A stretch of 64,000 nucleotides of DNA from Micromonospora sp. MA102 (lineage in GTDB: Bacteria > Actinomycetota > Actinomycetes > Mycobacteriales > Micromonosporaceae). Position 1 is the first letter of the stretch; each line of letters starts with the position of its first letter. Under the pieces are notes generated by a model. It did no database searches and had not been told where the DNA came from. It was given only the letters and a program-made list of their open reading frames with translations. Positions 37,104 through 46,175 of this stretch are shown one piece after another. The stretch spans positions 33,600-97,599 of the forward strand of contig NZ_JAMWEG010000024.1 in NCBI RefSeq assembly GCF_025460765.1, read 5' to 3'. A program made the translations under genes and the position numbers.

Positions 37104-37187
37104 GCCGGTCCACGGGTCCCAGAGTGCAGATCGTCACGCGATCCCCCTCCTTCCGCCGGGGCCCGCGCGGATACCATCCAGGGAGTC

Positions 37188-37201
37188 GGACAGCGCTGTC
37201 C
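37188..37201. promoter_or_regulatory. Perfect palindrome in the ppc promoter region
   Basis: GGACAGCGCTGTCC, 14-bp perfect palindrome, lies 26 bp before the ppc start. A TACCAT box at 37172-37177 would put transcription start at about 37184, so the palindrome would overlap the first transcribed bases, an operator position. Confidence 0.4.
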
Positions 37202-37227
37202 TTCGTACTCGCGTAAGGAGCGCACCC

Positions 37228-40014
37228 GTGACCGACCAGCACGACCACGACGGCCCCGACGCCGCTCTCCGGGCCGACATCCGCCGCCTCGGCACGCTGC
37301 TCGGGCAGACCCTCGCCCGGCAGGAGGGCCGCCCCCTGCTCGACCTGGTCGAGGAGATCCGGGCCCAGGTCCGCTCCGACCCGCCGGCCGCCGCCCAGCG
37401 CCTCGGCGGGCTCGACGTCACCACCGGCACGAAGCTGGCCCGGGCCTTCTCCACCTACTTCCACCTGGCCAACATCACCGAGCAGGTGCACCGGGCCCGC
37501 GACCTGCGCCGGCGGCGGGCCATGCACGGCGGCTGGCTCGACCAGGCGGCCAAGATGATCGCCGAGCGCGGGGTGCCGGCCGAGGAGATCGCCGCCGCCG
37601 CCCGCCGGCTCGCGGTACGCCCGGTGTTCACCGCCCACCCCACCGAGGCGGCCCGCCGGTCCATCCTGTCCAAGCTGCGCGCGGTCGCCGACGAGCTGGA
37701 CGCCGAGACCGCCAACGCGATCCTCTACGGCGCCAGCGACGAGGGGCCGGCCAACCGGCGCCTGGCCGAACTGCTCGACCTGATGTGGCAGACCGACGAG
37801 CTGCGGCTGGACCGGCCGGACCCGACCGACGAGGCCCGCAACGCCATCTACTACCTGCGCGACCTGCACGCCGAGGCCGCCCCGCAGGTCCTCGACGACC
37901 TCGCCGACACGCTGCGCACCCTCGGCGTCGAGACCTCGCCGACCGCGCGCCCGCTGACCTTCGGCACCTGGATCGGCGGCGACCGGGACGGCAACCCGTT
38001 CGTCACGCCGGCGGTCACCCGCGAGGTGCTGCGCATCCAGCACGAGCACGGCATCGCGGCCACCGAGAAGGCCATGGACGAGCTGATCAGCGAGGTCAGC
38101 GTCTCCCGCCGGCTGCGCGCGGTCTCCCTCGACCTCTCCGCCAGCCTGGCCACCGACCTGGACGCGCTGCCCGAGGTGGCGCCCCGGTTCCGCCGGGTCA
38201 ACGCCGAGGAGCCCTACCGGCTCAAGGCGCGCTGCGTGAAGGCGAAGCTGGCCAACACCCGGGAGCGGCTGCGCACCGCCACCCCGCACGTGCCGGGGCG
38301 GGACTACCGCGGCTCGGCCGAGCTGATCGCCGACCTGGAGCTGCTGCGCGCCTCGCTGGCCCGCAACTCGGGGCAGCTCACCGCCGTGGGCCGGCTCGCC
38401 TCGACCATCCGTACGGTCTCCGCGTTCGGCCTGCACCTGGCGACCATGGACGTGCGCGAGCACGCCGAGGCGCACCACGCGGTGCTCGCCCAGCTCTACG
38501 CGGCGGTCGGCGAGGTGTCCGACTACCCGTCGCTGACCCGCCTGGAGCGCACCAAGCTGCTCGCCGACGAGCTGGCCGGCCGCCGGCCGCTCTCCACGGT
38601 GGACAGCCCGCTCACCGAGGCGGCGCAGAAGACGTTCGACGTGTTCGGGGCGATCCGCGAGGCGCAGGACCGGTTCGGCACCGAGGTCATCGAGTCGTAC
38701 ATCATCTCGATGACCATGGGCGTCGACGACGTGCTCGCCGCGGTCGTGCTGGCCCGCGAGGCCGGCCTGGTCGACGCGCACAGCGGCCGGGCGCGGATCG
38801 GCTTCGTGCCCCTGCTGGAGACCCCGACCGAGCTGAACGCCGGCGGCGAGCTGCTGGACGAGCTGCTGTCCCTGCCGGCCTACCGGGCGCTGGTGACGGC
38901 CCGCGGCGACGTGCAGGAGGTGATGCTGGGCTACTCCGACTCCAACAAGGAGGCTGGCATCACCACCAGCCAGTGGTCCATCCACCGGGCCCAGCGGGCC
39001 CTGCGGGACGTGGCCGCCCGGCACGGCGTGCACCTGCGGCTCTTCCACGGCCGGGGCGGCACGGTCGGCCGGGGCGGCGGCCCCACCCACGAGGCCATCC
39101 TGGCCCAGCCGTACGGCACGCTCGACGGCGCGATCAAGGTGACCGAGCAGGGCGAGGTCATCTCCGACAAGTACACGCTGCCCGCGCTGGCCCGGGAGAA
39201 CCTGGAGCTGACCGTGGCGGCGGTGCTCCAGGCGACGCTGCTGCACACCGCGCCCCGGCAGCCGGCCGAGATGCTGGAACGCTGGGACGCGACCATGGAC
39301 GTGGTCTCCGAGTCGGCCTTCCGGTCCTACCGGTCGCTGGTCGAGGACCCGGACCTGCCCGCCTACTTCTGGGCCTCCACCCCGACCGAGCTGCTCGGCG
39401 CGCTCAACATCGGCTCCCGGCCGGCGAAGCGGCCGAACACCGGCGCCGGGCTGTCCGGCCTGCGGGCCATTCCGTGGGTGTTCGGCTGGACACAGACCCG
39501 GCAGATCGTGCCCGGCTGGTTCGGCGTGGGCTCCGGGCTGGCCGCCGCGCGGGCGGCCGGGCTGGAGGACGTGCTGGCCGAGATGAACCGGAACTGGCAC
39601 TTCTTCCGCACGTTCCTGTCGAACGTCGAGATGATGCTGACCAAGACCGACCTGTCCATCGCCCGGCGCTACGTGGAGACCCTGGTCCCGAAGAAACTGC
39701 ACCCGATCTTCGAAAAGATCGAGCAGGAGTACGAGCTGACCAAGCAGGAGGTGCTGGCGATCACCGCCTCACCCGCCCTGCTGGACAACTCGCCCGTGCT
39801 CCAGCGCACCCTCGCCGTGCGGGACACCTACCTGGAGCCGCTGCACCACCTCCAGGTGGCGCTGCTGCGCCAGTACCGGGAGTCCGGCGCCGCGGGCCGC
39901 GCGGTGGCCACCGCGCCGGGCGGCCGCCGCGCCCCCAACGACGGCACGGCGCTGGAGCGGGCGCTGCTCACCACGGTCAACGGCATCGCCGCCGGCATGC
40001 GCAACACCGGCTGA
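37228..40014 (+). CDS. ppc: Phosphoenolpyruvate carboxylase
   Basis: A 928-residue enzyme that carboxylates phosphoenolpyruvate to oxaloacetate to refill the TCA cycle. Catalytic His137 lies in VFTAHPTEAARRS; TFGTWIGGDRDGNPFVT, the LGYSDSNKEAGI block and the glycine loop FHGRGGTVGRGGGPTHEA are intact, as are AIPWVFGWTQTR and the C-terminal MRNTG that binds inhibitor. GTG 37228 has AAGGAG 7 nt upstream; the open frame further up is not homologous. A 12-bp terminator follows. Confidence 0.98.
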   Translation: MTDQHDHDGPDAALRADIRRLGTLLGQTLARQEGRPLLDLVEEIRAQVRSDPPAAAQRLGGLDVTTGTKLARAFSTYFHLANITEQVHRARDLRRRRAMHGGWLDQAAKMIAERGVPAEEIAAAARRLAVRPVFTAHPTEAARRSILSKLRAVADELDAETANAILYGASDEGPANRRLAELLDLMWQTDELRLDRPDPTDEARNAIYYLRDLHAEAAPQVLDDLADTLRTLGVETSPTARPLTFGTWIGGDRDGNPFVTPAVTREVLRIQHEHGIAATEKAMDELISEVSVSRRLRAVSLDLSASLATDLDALPEVAPRFRRVNAEEPYRLKARCVKAKLANTRERLRTATPHVPGRDYRGSAELIADLELLRASLARNSGQLTAVGRLASTIRTVSAFGLHLATMDVREHAEAHHAVLAQLYAAVGEVSDYPSLTRLERTKLLADELAGRRPLSTVDSPLTEAAQKTFDVFGAIREAQDRFGTEVIESYIISMTMGVDDVLAAVVLAREAGLVDAHSGRARIGFVPLLETPTELNAGGELLDELLSLPAYRALVTARGDVQEVMLGYSDSNKEAGITTSQWSIHRAQRALRDVAARHGVHLRLFHGRGGTVGRGGGPTHEAILAQPYGTLDGAIKVTEQGEVISDKYTLPALARENLELTVAAVLQATLLHTAPRQPAEMLERWDATMDVVSESAFRSYRSLVEDPDLPAYFWASTPTELLGALNIGSRPAKRPNTGAGLSGLRAIPWVFGWTQTRQIVPGWFGVGSGLAAARAAGLEDVLAEMNRNWHFFRTFLSNVEMMLTKTDLSIARRYVETLVPKKLHPIFEKIEQEYELTKQEVLAITASPALLDNSPVLQRTLAVRDTYLEPLHHLQVALLRQYRESGAAGRAVATAPGGRRAPNDGTALERALLTTVNGIAAGMRNTG

Positions 40015-40028
40015 CCCCGGTCGACGAG

Positions 40029-40057
40029 AAGGCCCCGGTCGCGCGGACCGGGGCCTT
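40029..40057. terminator. Bidirectional terminator after ppc
   Basis: 12-bp perfect stem AAGGCCCCGGTC / GACCGGGGCCTT with loop GCGCG, between the ppc stop and the end of the convergent gene at 40076. Confidence 0.8.
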
Positions 40058-40075
40058 CGTCATCCGCGCGGCGGG

Positions 40076-40924
40076 CTACCAGTCACCCCCACCGAAGTCC
40101 CCGCCGCCGAAGTCGCCGCCACCGAAGTCACCGCCGAAGTCCCCGCCGCCGGCGTAGTCGCCCTGGCCGGCGAAGTCCTGGCCCTGGTCACCGAAGTCCT
40201 GCCCCTGGTCGCCGAAGTCCTGGCCCTGATCCTGGCCCTGGTCGCCGCCCTGGTCCTGGCCGTCGTCGAAGCCGTCGTTGAAGCCCTCCTGGTAGCCGGC
40301 CTCGTAGCCGTAGCCCGGGTCGGCGAAGGCGGGCGAGAAGAGCGCGTCGGCGATCAGGATGCCGCCGAGCACGCCGGCGCCGGTGCCCAGCGCGGTCTTC
40401 CACCACGGCGTCGAGTACCAGCCGGCCGGCACCGGGCGGCCCTGCCAGTTTCCGCCCGGATAGTAGTAGGGAGTCTGGTTTCCCGGCTGGGGGCCGGCCC
40501 GGTAGGTCTGCCCCTGCACGTTCACCTCGCGCTCCTTGGTGAGCATGCCCGCGCCGCGCGCGGCGGCCAGCGGCGGCAGCTCCGGGCCCGGGTCGATGCC
40601 CATGGCGGTGCGCGCCGCCCGGATGTACGCCAGACCCTCCAGCGCGGTCTCCCGGGCCAGCGCGAACTGGTGCGGGGTGCCCGCCTGCTCCAGCTGGGAA
40701 CCGGCCGCGTTGTAGCGCTCACCGGCGTCGGCCAGCGCCTGGCGGACCGCCGGGGCGTCCCCGTGCAGGTTCATCAACTGCCCGCCGAGCCGCTCGTACC
40801 AGCGCTGCGCCTCAGCGCGGGCGTCGGCCAGCTCGGTGGCCCGCCGGGACCTGCTCCCCCACCGCCAGAACACCAGGGCACCTCCGAGCATCAGGACCAA
40901 GACCACCCACAGGGCAACCTCCAT
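40076..40924 (-). CDS. Hypothetical membrane protein with Gly/Asp/Gln/Phe repeat tail
   Basis: A 282-residue protein. An N-terminal membrane helix (residues 3-22) is followed by a helical region (AEAQRWYERLGGQLMNLHGDAPAVRQAL), a second hydrophobic stretch (ALGTGAGVLGGILIADALF near 180) and a C-terminal tail of about 75 residues made of GQD/FGDQ and then GGGDF units, ending GGGDW. The tail is encoded by imperfect DNA repeats. I do not recognise the family; such tails occur in proteins whose disordered end anchors or clusters. Start by TACGTT box 7 nt upstream; divergent from rmuC. Confidence 0.8.
   Translation of the reverse strand: MEVALWVVLVLMLGGALVFWRWGSRSRRATELADARAEAQRWYERLGGQLMNLHGDAPAVRQALADAGERYNAAGSQLEQAGTPHQFALARETALEGLAYIRAARTAMGIDPGPELPPLAAARGAGMLTKEREVNVQGQTYRAGPQPGNQTPYYYPGGNWQGRPVPAGWYSTPWWKTALGTGAGVLGGILIADALFSPAFADPGYGYEAGYQEGFNDGFDDGQDQGGDQGQDQGQDFGDQGQDFGDQGQDFAGQGDYAGGGDFGGDFGGGDFGGGDFGGGDW
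40080..40270. repeat. In-gene tandem repeats encoding the acidic Gly-rich tail
   Basis: Two repeat blocks: CCGAAGTCNCCGCC-type units (40090-40150) and CTGGTCNCCGAAGTCCTGGCC-like units (about 40180-40240; only the 18-nt core is conserved). They encode GGGDF and GDQGQDF. Copy number is likely variable between strains. Confidence 0.7.
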
Positions 40925-40931
40925 GACCTCG

Positions 40932-40937
40932 AACGTA
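40932..40937 (-). promoter_or_regulatory. TANNNT -10 box for the repeat-tailed protein
   Basis: Minus-strand TACGTT, 7 nt before the ATG ending at 40924. Confidence 0.4.
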
Positions 40938-40979
40938 CCCAGCGGGCGCACGTCGTACCCGTTTGGCAAGCTCTTCGGC

Positions 40980-42158
40980 ATGAGCTTCTCGACGCTGGCC
41001 GTGGTGGTGCTCTGCCTCGCCGCGGGCGGCGCGGTGGGCTGGCTGGCCGCCCGGTCCCGCTCGGCGGCGGACATCGCCCGGCTGGAGGCGACCCTGGCCG
41101 CCACCCGGGAGGGCGAGGGGCGGCTGGAGCAGTCCATGCGGGCGCTCAGCTACGAGGCGACCGCGCAGTCGCAGGAGGCGGTGGCCCGGGCGGTGGCCCC
41201 GCTGCACGACACCCTCCGCCGCTACGAGCAGCGGGTCGCCGAGCTGGAGCGCGACCGGGTCGACGCCTACGCCGAGCTGCGCGAACAGGTGCGGTCGATG
41301 AGCGCGGTCTCCGGTGAGCTGCGCACCGAGACCAAGCAGCTCGTCGCGGCGCTGCGCGCCCCGCAGGTGCGCGGCCGCTGGGGTGAGCACCAGCTCCGCC
41401 GCATCGTCGAGGCCGCGGGAATGCTGGAGCACTGCGACTTCAACGAGCAGGTCACCGCCGCGACCGACCACCAGGGGGTCCGTCCCGACCTGGTGGTCCG
41501 GCTGCACGGCGGCCGCACCGTGGTGGTCGACGCCAAGGCGCCCTTCGACGCCTACCTGACCGCCATGGAGGCGCGCGACGAGCGGGGGCGCGACACCCAC
41601 CTCGACGCGCACGCGCGGCACCTGCGGGCGCACGTCGACGGGCTGGCCGCCAAGAACTACTGGGCGGCGTTCGACCAGACCCCGGATTTCGTGGTGCTGT
41701 TCGTGCCGGCCGACCCGTTCCTCGACGTGGCGTTGCAGCGCGACCCGTCGCTGCTGGAGCACGCCTTCGCGCGCAACGTGGTGCTGGCCACGCCGGCCAC
41801 CCTGGTGGCGCTGCTGCGCACCGTGGCCTACTCGTGGCGGCAGGAGGCGCTGGCCCGCAACGCGGCCACCGTCCACTCGCTGGCCCGCGAGCTCTACGGG
41901 CGGCTGTCCACCCTGGGCGATCACGTCGGCAAGCTCGGCGGCGCGCTGGGCGGGGCGGTGACCGCCTACAACCGGGCGGTCGGCTCGCTGGAGGCGCGGG
42001 TGCTGGTCAGCGCCCGCAAGCTGGCCGAGCTGGGCGTCTCCGACCAGGAGCTGGCCGCCCCGGCCCAGGTCGAGCTGGCGCCGCGCCAGCCGCAGGCACC
42101 GGAGCTGGTGGAGGGGGCGTCCACATCGGTCGAACGGCCGGCGGCCGTCGACGGCTGA
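40980..42158 (+). CDS. rmuC: DNA recombination protein RmuC
   Basis: A 392-residue RmuC-family protein. An N-terminal membrane helix (about residues 3-22) precedes a coiled coil (about 30-115) and the nuclease-like RmuC domain from LRAPQVRGRWGEHQLRRIVEAAGM to YNRAVGSLEARVLVSARKL, including PDLVVRLHGGRTVVVDAKAPFDAY with the D-x-K of a PD-(D/E)xK fold. RmuC limits inversions at short repeats. The C-terminal tail is Pro/Glu-rich. Divergent from the repeat-tailed gene with 55 bp between starts. Confidence 0.94.
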   Translation: MSFSTLAVVVLCLAAGGAVGWLAARSRSAADIARLEATLAATREGEGRLEQSMRALSYEATAQSQEAVARAVAPLHDTLRRYEQRVAELERDRVDAYAELREQVRSMSAVSGELRTETKQLVAALRAPQVRGRWGEHQLRRIVEAAGMLEHCDFNEQVTAATDHQGVRPDLVVRLHGGRTVVVDAKAPFDAYLTAMEARDERGRDTHLDAHARHLRAHVDGLAAKNYWAAFDQTPDFVVLFVPADPFLDVALQRDPSLLEHAFARNVVLATPATLVALLRTVAYSWRQEALARNAATVHSLARELYGRLSTLGDHVGKLGGALGGAVTAYNRAVGSLEARVLVSARKLAELGVSDQELAAPAQVELAPRQPQAPELVEGASTSVERPAAVDG

Positions 42159-42201
42159 CACTCGCAACGTGACGACGACCGCCGATCGGAGTCACGGAGT
42201 G

Positions 42202-42227
42202 GTCACAACCTACTCGGGAGTAGTGAC
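42202..42227. promoter_or_regulatory. Bulged inverted repeat upstream of the S8 protease gene
   Basis: GTCAC (42202-42206) pairs with GTGAC (42223-42227), and TACTC (42211-42215) with GAGTA (42218-42222), leaving a 4-nt bulge. Located 80 bp before the protease start, after the rmuC stop; candidate operator. Confidence 0.4.
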
Positions 42228-42306
42228 ACCGACAGGGCCAGGCCGAAGGATCGCTGGCACGCGCGCCCTGTCTCCTGAAGGGCCCTGTTCTCTGGAGGAA
42301 GAGAAC

Positions 42307-45300
42307 GTGAGTCAACCCCGTAACCGGAGCCGGCGTACCTCCGCCGCGCTCTTCGCCTCGGTCCTGGCGGCCGGCGCCATGACCGTCGGGGGTGGTGCCG
42401 CGACCGCGAGCGCAGCCCCCGCCGCCGCCCCCGACGCCCCGCAGGCAACCGCCGCAGAGGCGCTGGGCGCCCACGACGCCAAGCTTCTGGACGAGGCGGA
42501 GGCGAAGCACGCCCCGACCGTCACGCTGATCATCGCCGCCAAGAAGGGTTCGGCCAAGAAGGTCGCCGACGGACTGGCCGGTCTGGGCGCCACGGTCAGC
42601 CAGCGCTACGACCAGGTCGGCTACCTGCTCGCCAAGGTCCCCACCGCGAAGGTCCTCAAGGCCGCGACGCTCCCCGGCGTCTCCGCCGTCGACCTCGACG
42701 AGACCATCAAGCTTCCCGACCCGGCCCCCGAGACCGCCCCCGCGGGCGCGAAGGCCGCCGCGCAGGGCGCGACGCTGGCCGGCCCGGGCGCCGACACCGG
42801 CGCGGTCAACCCGTACATGCCCACCAACGAGACCGGCGCGGAGGCCTTCAAGGCCGCGCACCCGGAGTGGGACGGCCGTGGCGTCACCATCGGCATCATG
42901 GACTCCGGCATCGACCTGGACCAGCCGGCGCTGCAGACGACCACCACGGGCGAGCGCAAGATCGTCGACTGGGTGACCGCGACGGACCCGCTGGAGGACG
43001 CCACCTGGCGCGCGATGATCACCGAGGTGGCCGGGCCCTCCTTTACCACCGGCACCGGCGCCTCCGCCGTCACCTGGACCGCTCCCGCCGGCAGCTACCG
43101 CTTCAACACCTTCCGCGAGTCGATCACGGCCGGCAGCGACCCGGCCGGTGACGTCAACCGGGACGGCGACACCACCGACTCCTGGGGCATCCTCTACAAC
43201 CCGGTGAACCACGACATCCGGGTCGACGTCAACCAGAACCGCGACTTCACCGACGACGAGGTGATGCGGCCGTACAAGGAGAAGTTCCAGGTCGGCCACT
43301 TCGGCACCGACAACCCGGCCACCGCGGTGCGGGACCAGATGCCGTTCGTCGTGGAATACCGCGAGGACGTCGACACCACCCCGGCCGGCGGCCCCGGCCT
43401 GGTCGACTACGTGAACATCGGCATCATCGAGGCCACCCACGGCACCCACGTCGCCGGCATCACCGCCGCCAACGACATGCTGGGCAACAGCGCCTTCGAC
43501 GGCGCCGCGCCGGGCGCCAAGCTGGTCTCCGCCCGGGCCTGCTCGTGGGGCGGCGGCTGCACCGCCGCAGCGCTCACCACCGGCATGGTGGACCTCGTCG
43601 TCAACCGCAAGGTCGACGTGGTCAACATGTCGATCGGCGGCCTGCCGGCGCTCAACGACGGCTCCAACGCGCGCGCCAACCTCTACGACGAGCTGATCAG
43701 CACCTACGGCGTGCAGATGTTCATCTCGGCCGGCAACTCCGGCCCGGGCCTGAACACCGTCGGCGACCCCTCCGTGGCCAGCAACGTGGTCAGCGTGGCC
43801 GCGAACATCAGCAAGGACACCTGGCTGGCCAACTACGGCTCGGTGGTCCGCAAGGGCAACGCGCTGTTCAACTTCTCCTCCCGCGGCCCGCGTGAGGACG
43901 GCGGCTTCAAGCCGAACGTGACCGCCCCCGGCTCGGCCATCTCCACCGCGCCGACCTGGCAGCCCGGCAACCCGGTCCCCGAGGCCGGCTACCCGCTGCC
44001 CCCGGGCTACCAGATGCTGAACGGCACCTCGATGGCCTCGCCGCAGGCCACCGGCGCCGCCGCGCTGCTGCTCTCGGCGGCCAAGGCCACCGACAAGGGC
44101 GTCACCCCGGCCGCGCTGCGCCGGGCCATCTACACCTCCGCCAAGCCGATCGCGGGCGTCCCGACGTACGCGCAGGGCTACGGCATGTTCAACGTGCCGG
44201 GCGCGTGGGGCCTGCTCGCCGCCGGCGTGCAGACCCGGACGTACACCTCCGAGGCGCCGGTCTGCACCGAGCTGTCGGGCAACCTCACGAGGTACAACAA
44301 GGACTCCGGCCAGTTCGAGCCGAACCCGAACGTCGGCACCGGCATCTTCAACCGCTGCGCGGCCGGCAAGGGCGGGCAGAAGGTCAAGGAGAGCCGCAAC
44401 TACGAGGTCAAGCTGACCCGCACGAGCGGCCCGAACAAGAGCCTCAAGCACACCGTCGCGTTCCGCGGCAACGACGGCACCTTCTCGGCCCCGCAGGTCG
44501 TGTGGCTGCCGCTGAACAAGACCGTCACCGTCAAGGTGAAGGCCAAGCCGCTGACCGCCGGCGCGCACGGTGCGATCATGACCGTCGACGACGCGTCCAC
44601 CTCGGTGGTCGACTTCGAGGTCGCCACCGTCGTGGTCGCCTCGAACGCGGTCTCCGCCCCGGCGTACTCGTTCTCCACCGAGGGCTCGATCGAGCGGAAC
44701 GGCTTCACCTCGTACTTCGTGACGGTCCCGGAGGGCGCGGGCGCGCTCCAGGTCAACCTCTCCGGCATCGCCACCGGCTCGCAGACCCGGTTCATCGCCA
44801 TCAACCCGTACGGCGTGCCGGTCGAGAGCACCGCGAGCACCGCCTGCTACACCAACTTCTCCGACGCCGCCGCCTGCAAGCCGCAGGAGCGGGACTACCA
44901 GAACCCGATCCCGGGCGTCTGGGAGATCGAGGTCGAAGCCCGGCGCACGTCGCCGGCGCTGGACAACCCGTTCCAGCTGCGGGCGCGGGTGCAGGGCGTC
45001 ACGGTCGAGCCGGCCGTGGTCGAGCTGCCGTCGGTGACCGCCGGCGAGCCGACCGAGGTGAGCTGGGGCCTGACCAACGCGTTCGGCCCGGTCCAGGTGA
45101 CCGGCGTCGGTGGCCCGCTGGCCAGCGTGCACGCCGAGCGTCCGAGCATCGCCACGGGCGGTCGCCAGGAATACACGGTGGACGTCCCGGCGGGCGCCAC
45201 CTCGTTCACCGCGCGGATCGGCAACCCGTCCGACCTGAGCGCCGACCTGGACCTGTCGGTCTTCCTCGGCGCGACCCGGGTGGGCCAGTCGGCCGACGGT

Positions 45301-45615
45301 GACTCGGAGGAGGCCGTCACCCTGTCCAACCCGGCCGCCGGCACCTACCGGGTGGTCGTTGACGGCTACGCGGTCAGCGACCCGACCACCGCGTACGACT
45401 ACCGCGACTCGTTCGCCGCCCCGGCGCTGGGTTCGCTCTCCGCCCCCAGCACTCCGCTGGCCCTGGCCAACGGCGCCACCACCACCCTGACCGGCACGGT
45501 GACCGCCAAGGCCACCCCGGCCGCCGGCCGGGAGCTCTACGGTGACCTGGCCGTCACCACCGTCGAGGGCGCGGTCGTCGGCCGCGGCTCGGTGGAGGTC
45601 GGTGCGGTCAACTGA
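42307..45615 (+). CDS. Secreted S8 serine peptidase (subtilase) with tripeptidyl-peptidase II-like layout
   Basis: A 1102-residue secreted protease. Signal peptide about residues 1-38 ends ATASAAPA. A prosegment follows (PTVTLIIAAKKGSAKKVADGL to SAVDLDETIKL). The triad is Asp199 (GIMDSGID), His378 (ATHGTHVAG) and Ser575 (GTSMASPQ). Asp and His are separated by about 180 residues instead of about 30; the insert carries two EF-hand-like loops at 282-293 and 307-318. The large Asp-His spacing and the beta-rich C-terminal half (about 650-1102) resemble TPP II-type subtilases. GTG 42307 has GGAGGAA 7 nt upstream. Confidence 0.93.
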   Translation: MSQPRNRSRRTSAALFASVLAAGAMTVGGGAATASAAPAAAPDAPQATAAEALGAHDAKLLDEAEAKHAPTVTLIIAAKKGSAKKVADGLAGLGATVSQRYDQVGYLLAKVPTAKVLKAATLPGVSAVDLDETIKLPDPAPETAPAGAKAAAQGATLAGPGADTGAVNPYMPTNETGAEAFKAAHPEWDGRGVTIGIMDSGIDLDQPALQTTTTGERKIVDWVTATDPLEDATWRAMITEVAGPSFTTGTGASAVTWTAPAGSYRFNTFRESITAGSDPAGDVNRDGDTTDSWGILYNPVNHDIRVDVNQNRDFTDDEVMRPYKEKFQVGHFGTDNPATAVRDQMPFVVEYREDVDTTPAGGPGLVDYVNIGIIEATHGTHVAGITAANDMLGNSAFDGAAPGAKLVSARACSWGGGCTAAALTTGMVDLVVNRKVDVVNMSIGGLPALNDGSNARANLYDELISTYGVQMFISAGNSGPGLNTVGDPSVASNVVSVAANISKDTWLANYGSVVRKGNALFNFSSRGPREDGGFKPNVTAPGSAISTAPTWQPGNPVPEAGYPLPPGYQMLNGTSMASPQATGAAALLLSAAKATDKGVTPAALRRAIYTSAKPIAGVPTYAQGYGMFNVPGAWGLLAAGVQTRTYTSEAPVCTELSGNLTRYNKDSGQFEPNPNVGTGIFNRCAAGKGGQKVKESRNYEVKLTRTSGPNKSLKHTVAFRGNDGTFSAPQVVWLPLNKTVTVKVKAKPLTAGAHGAIMTVDDASTSVVDFEVATVVVASNAVSAPAYSFSTEGSIERNGFTSYFVTVPEGAGALQVNLSGIATGSQTRFIAINPYGVPVESTASTACYTNFSDAAACKPQERDYQNPIPGVWEIEVEARRTSPALDNPFQLRARVQGVTVEPAVVELPSVTAGEPTEVSWGLTNAFGPVQVTGVGGPLASVHAERPSIATGGRQEYTVDVPAGATSFTARIGNPSDLSADLDLSVFLGATRVGQSADGDSEEAVTLSNPAAGTYRVVVDGYAVSDPTTAYDYRDSFAAPALGSLSAPSTPLALANGATTTLTGTVTAKATPAAGRELYGDLAVTTVEGAVVGRGSVEVGAVN

Positions 45616-45628
45616 CCCGCTGAACCCA

Positions 45629-45663
45629 GGAGCCCCGTCCCCCGATCAGGGGGGCGGGGCTCC
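45629..45663. terminator. Strong hairpin terminator after the S8 protease
   Basis: Outer stem GGAGCCCCG/CGGGGCTCC continues into CCCCC/GGGGG around loop GATCA, 14 nt after the stop at 45615. The convergent lipoprotein gene ends at 45682, so it may serve both. Confidence 0.8.
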
Positions 45664-45681
45664 GTCGTTCGCGGGCTCGGG

Positions 45682-46134
45682 TCAGGCGCGGCGGGCGGAC
45701 TCGACGACGAAGGGGGTGCCCTGCTGGCAGGTGGTCATCATGCCGGGCTCCGAGCGCCCGGTGACCTCCACGCGGGTGCCGGGCTTGAGCAGGTCGCGCG
45801 GGCCGCCGATCAGCAGGTTGTCGTCGATCAGCACACAGTTCGGCTCGACACCGGCGCGGATCGTCCCGCTGAGCGTGGTGGCGCCGGGGCCGGGCGGCTT
45901 CGACGGGCCGCCCTTCCAGGGGGGATTCGGGCGGCTCGGGCCGACGCTGGGGCCGGGGTCGGGATGGCTGGTCACCGGGGCGGCTCCTGTCGGGCTGAGG
46001 CCGGGAACGGGCTGGCTGGTCACCGGGGTCGGCCCCGTCGGGCTGGGGCCGCCGGGCTCGCTGCCGGGGCCGGCGCAGGCGGTCAGCGCCGCGCCGGCGA
46101 GCAGGGCGACGAGCACCGTCCGAGGAGTCTTCAT
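45682..46134 (-). CDS. Putative lipoprotein with Pro-rich linker and C-terminal OB-like domain
   Basis: A 150-residue lipoprotein: signal MKTPRTVLVALLAGAALTAC ends in lipobox LTAC. A linker of about 55 residues repeats the unit PTGPTPVTSQPVPGLSPTG/APVTSHPDPG. The C-terminal about 60 residues (TLSGTIRAGVEPNCVLIDDNLL and RVEVTGR) look like a small beta barrel with two Cys. No assigned function. Confidence 0.75.
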   Translation of the reverse strand: MKTPRTVLVALLAGAALTACAGPGSEPGGPSPTGPTPVTSQPVPGLSPTGAAPVTSHPDPGPSVGPSRPNPPWKGGPSKPPGPGATTLSGTIRAGVEPNCVLIDDNLLIGGPRDLLKPGTRVEVTGRSEPGMMTTCQQGTPFVVESARRA

Positions 46135-46175
46135 GACCGGTTGGACGTGGTCGGCGGCGGTTTCGTTCCGGCCGG

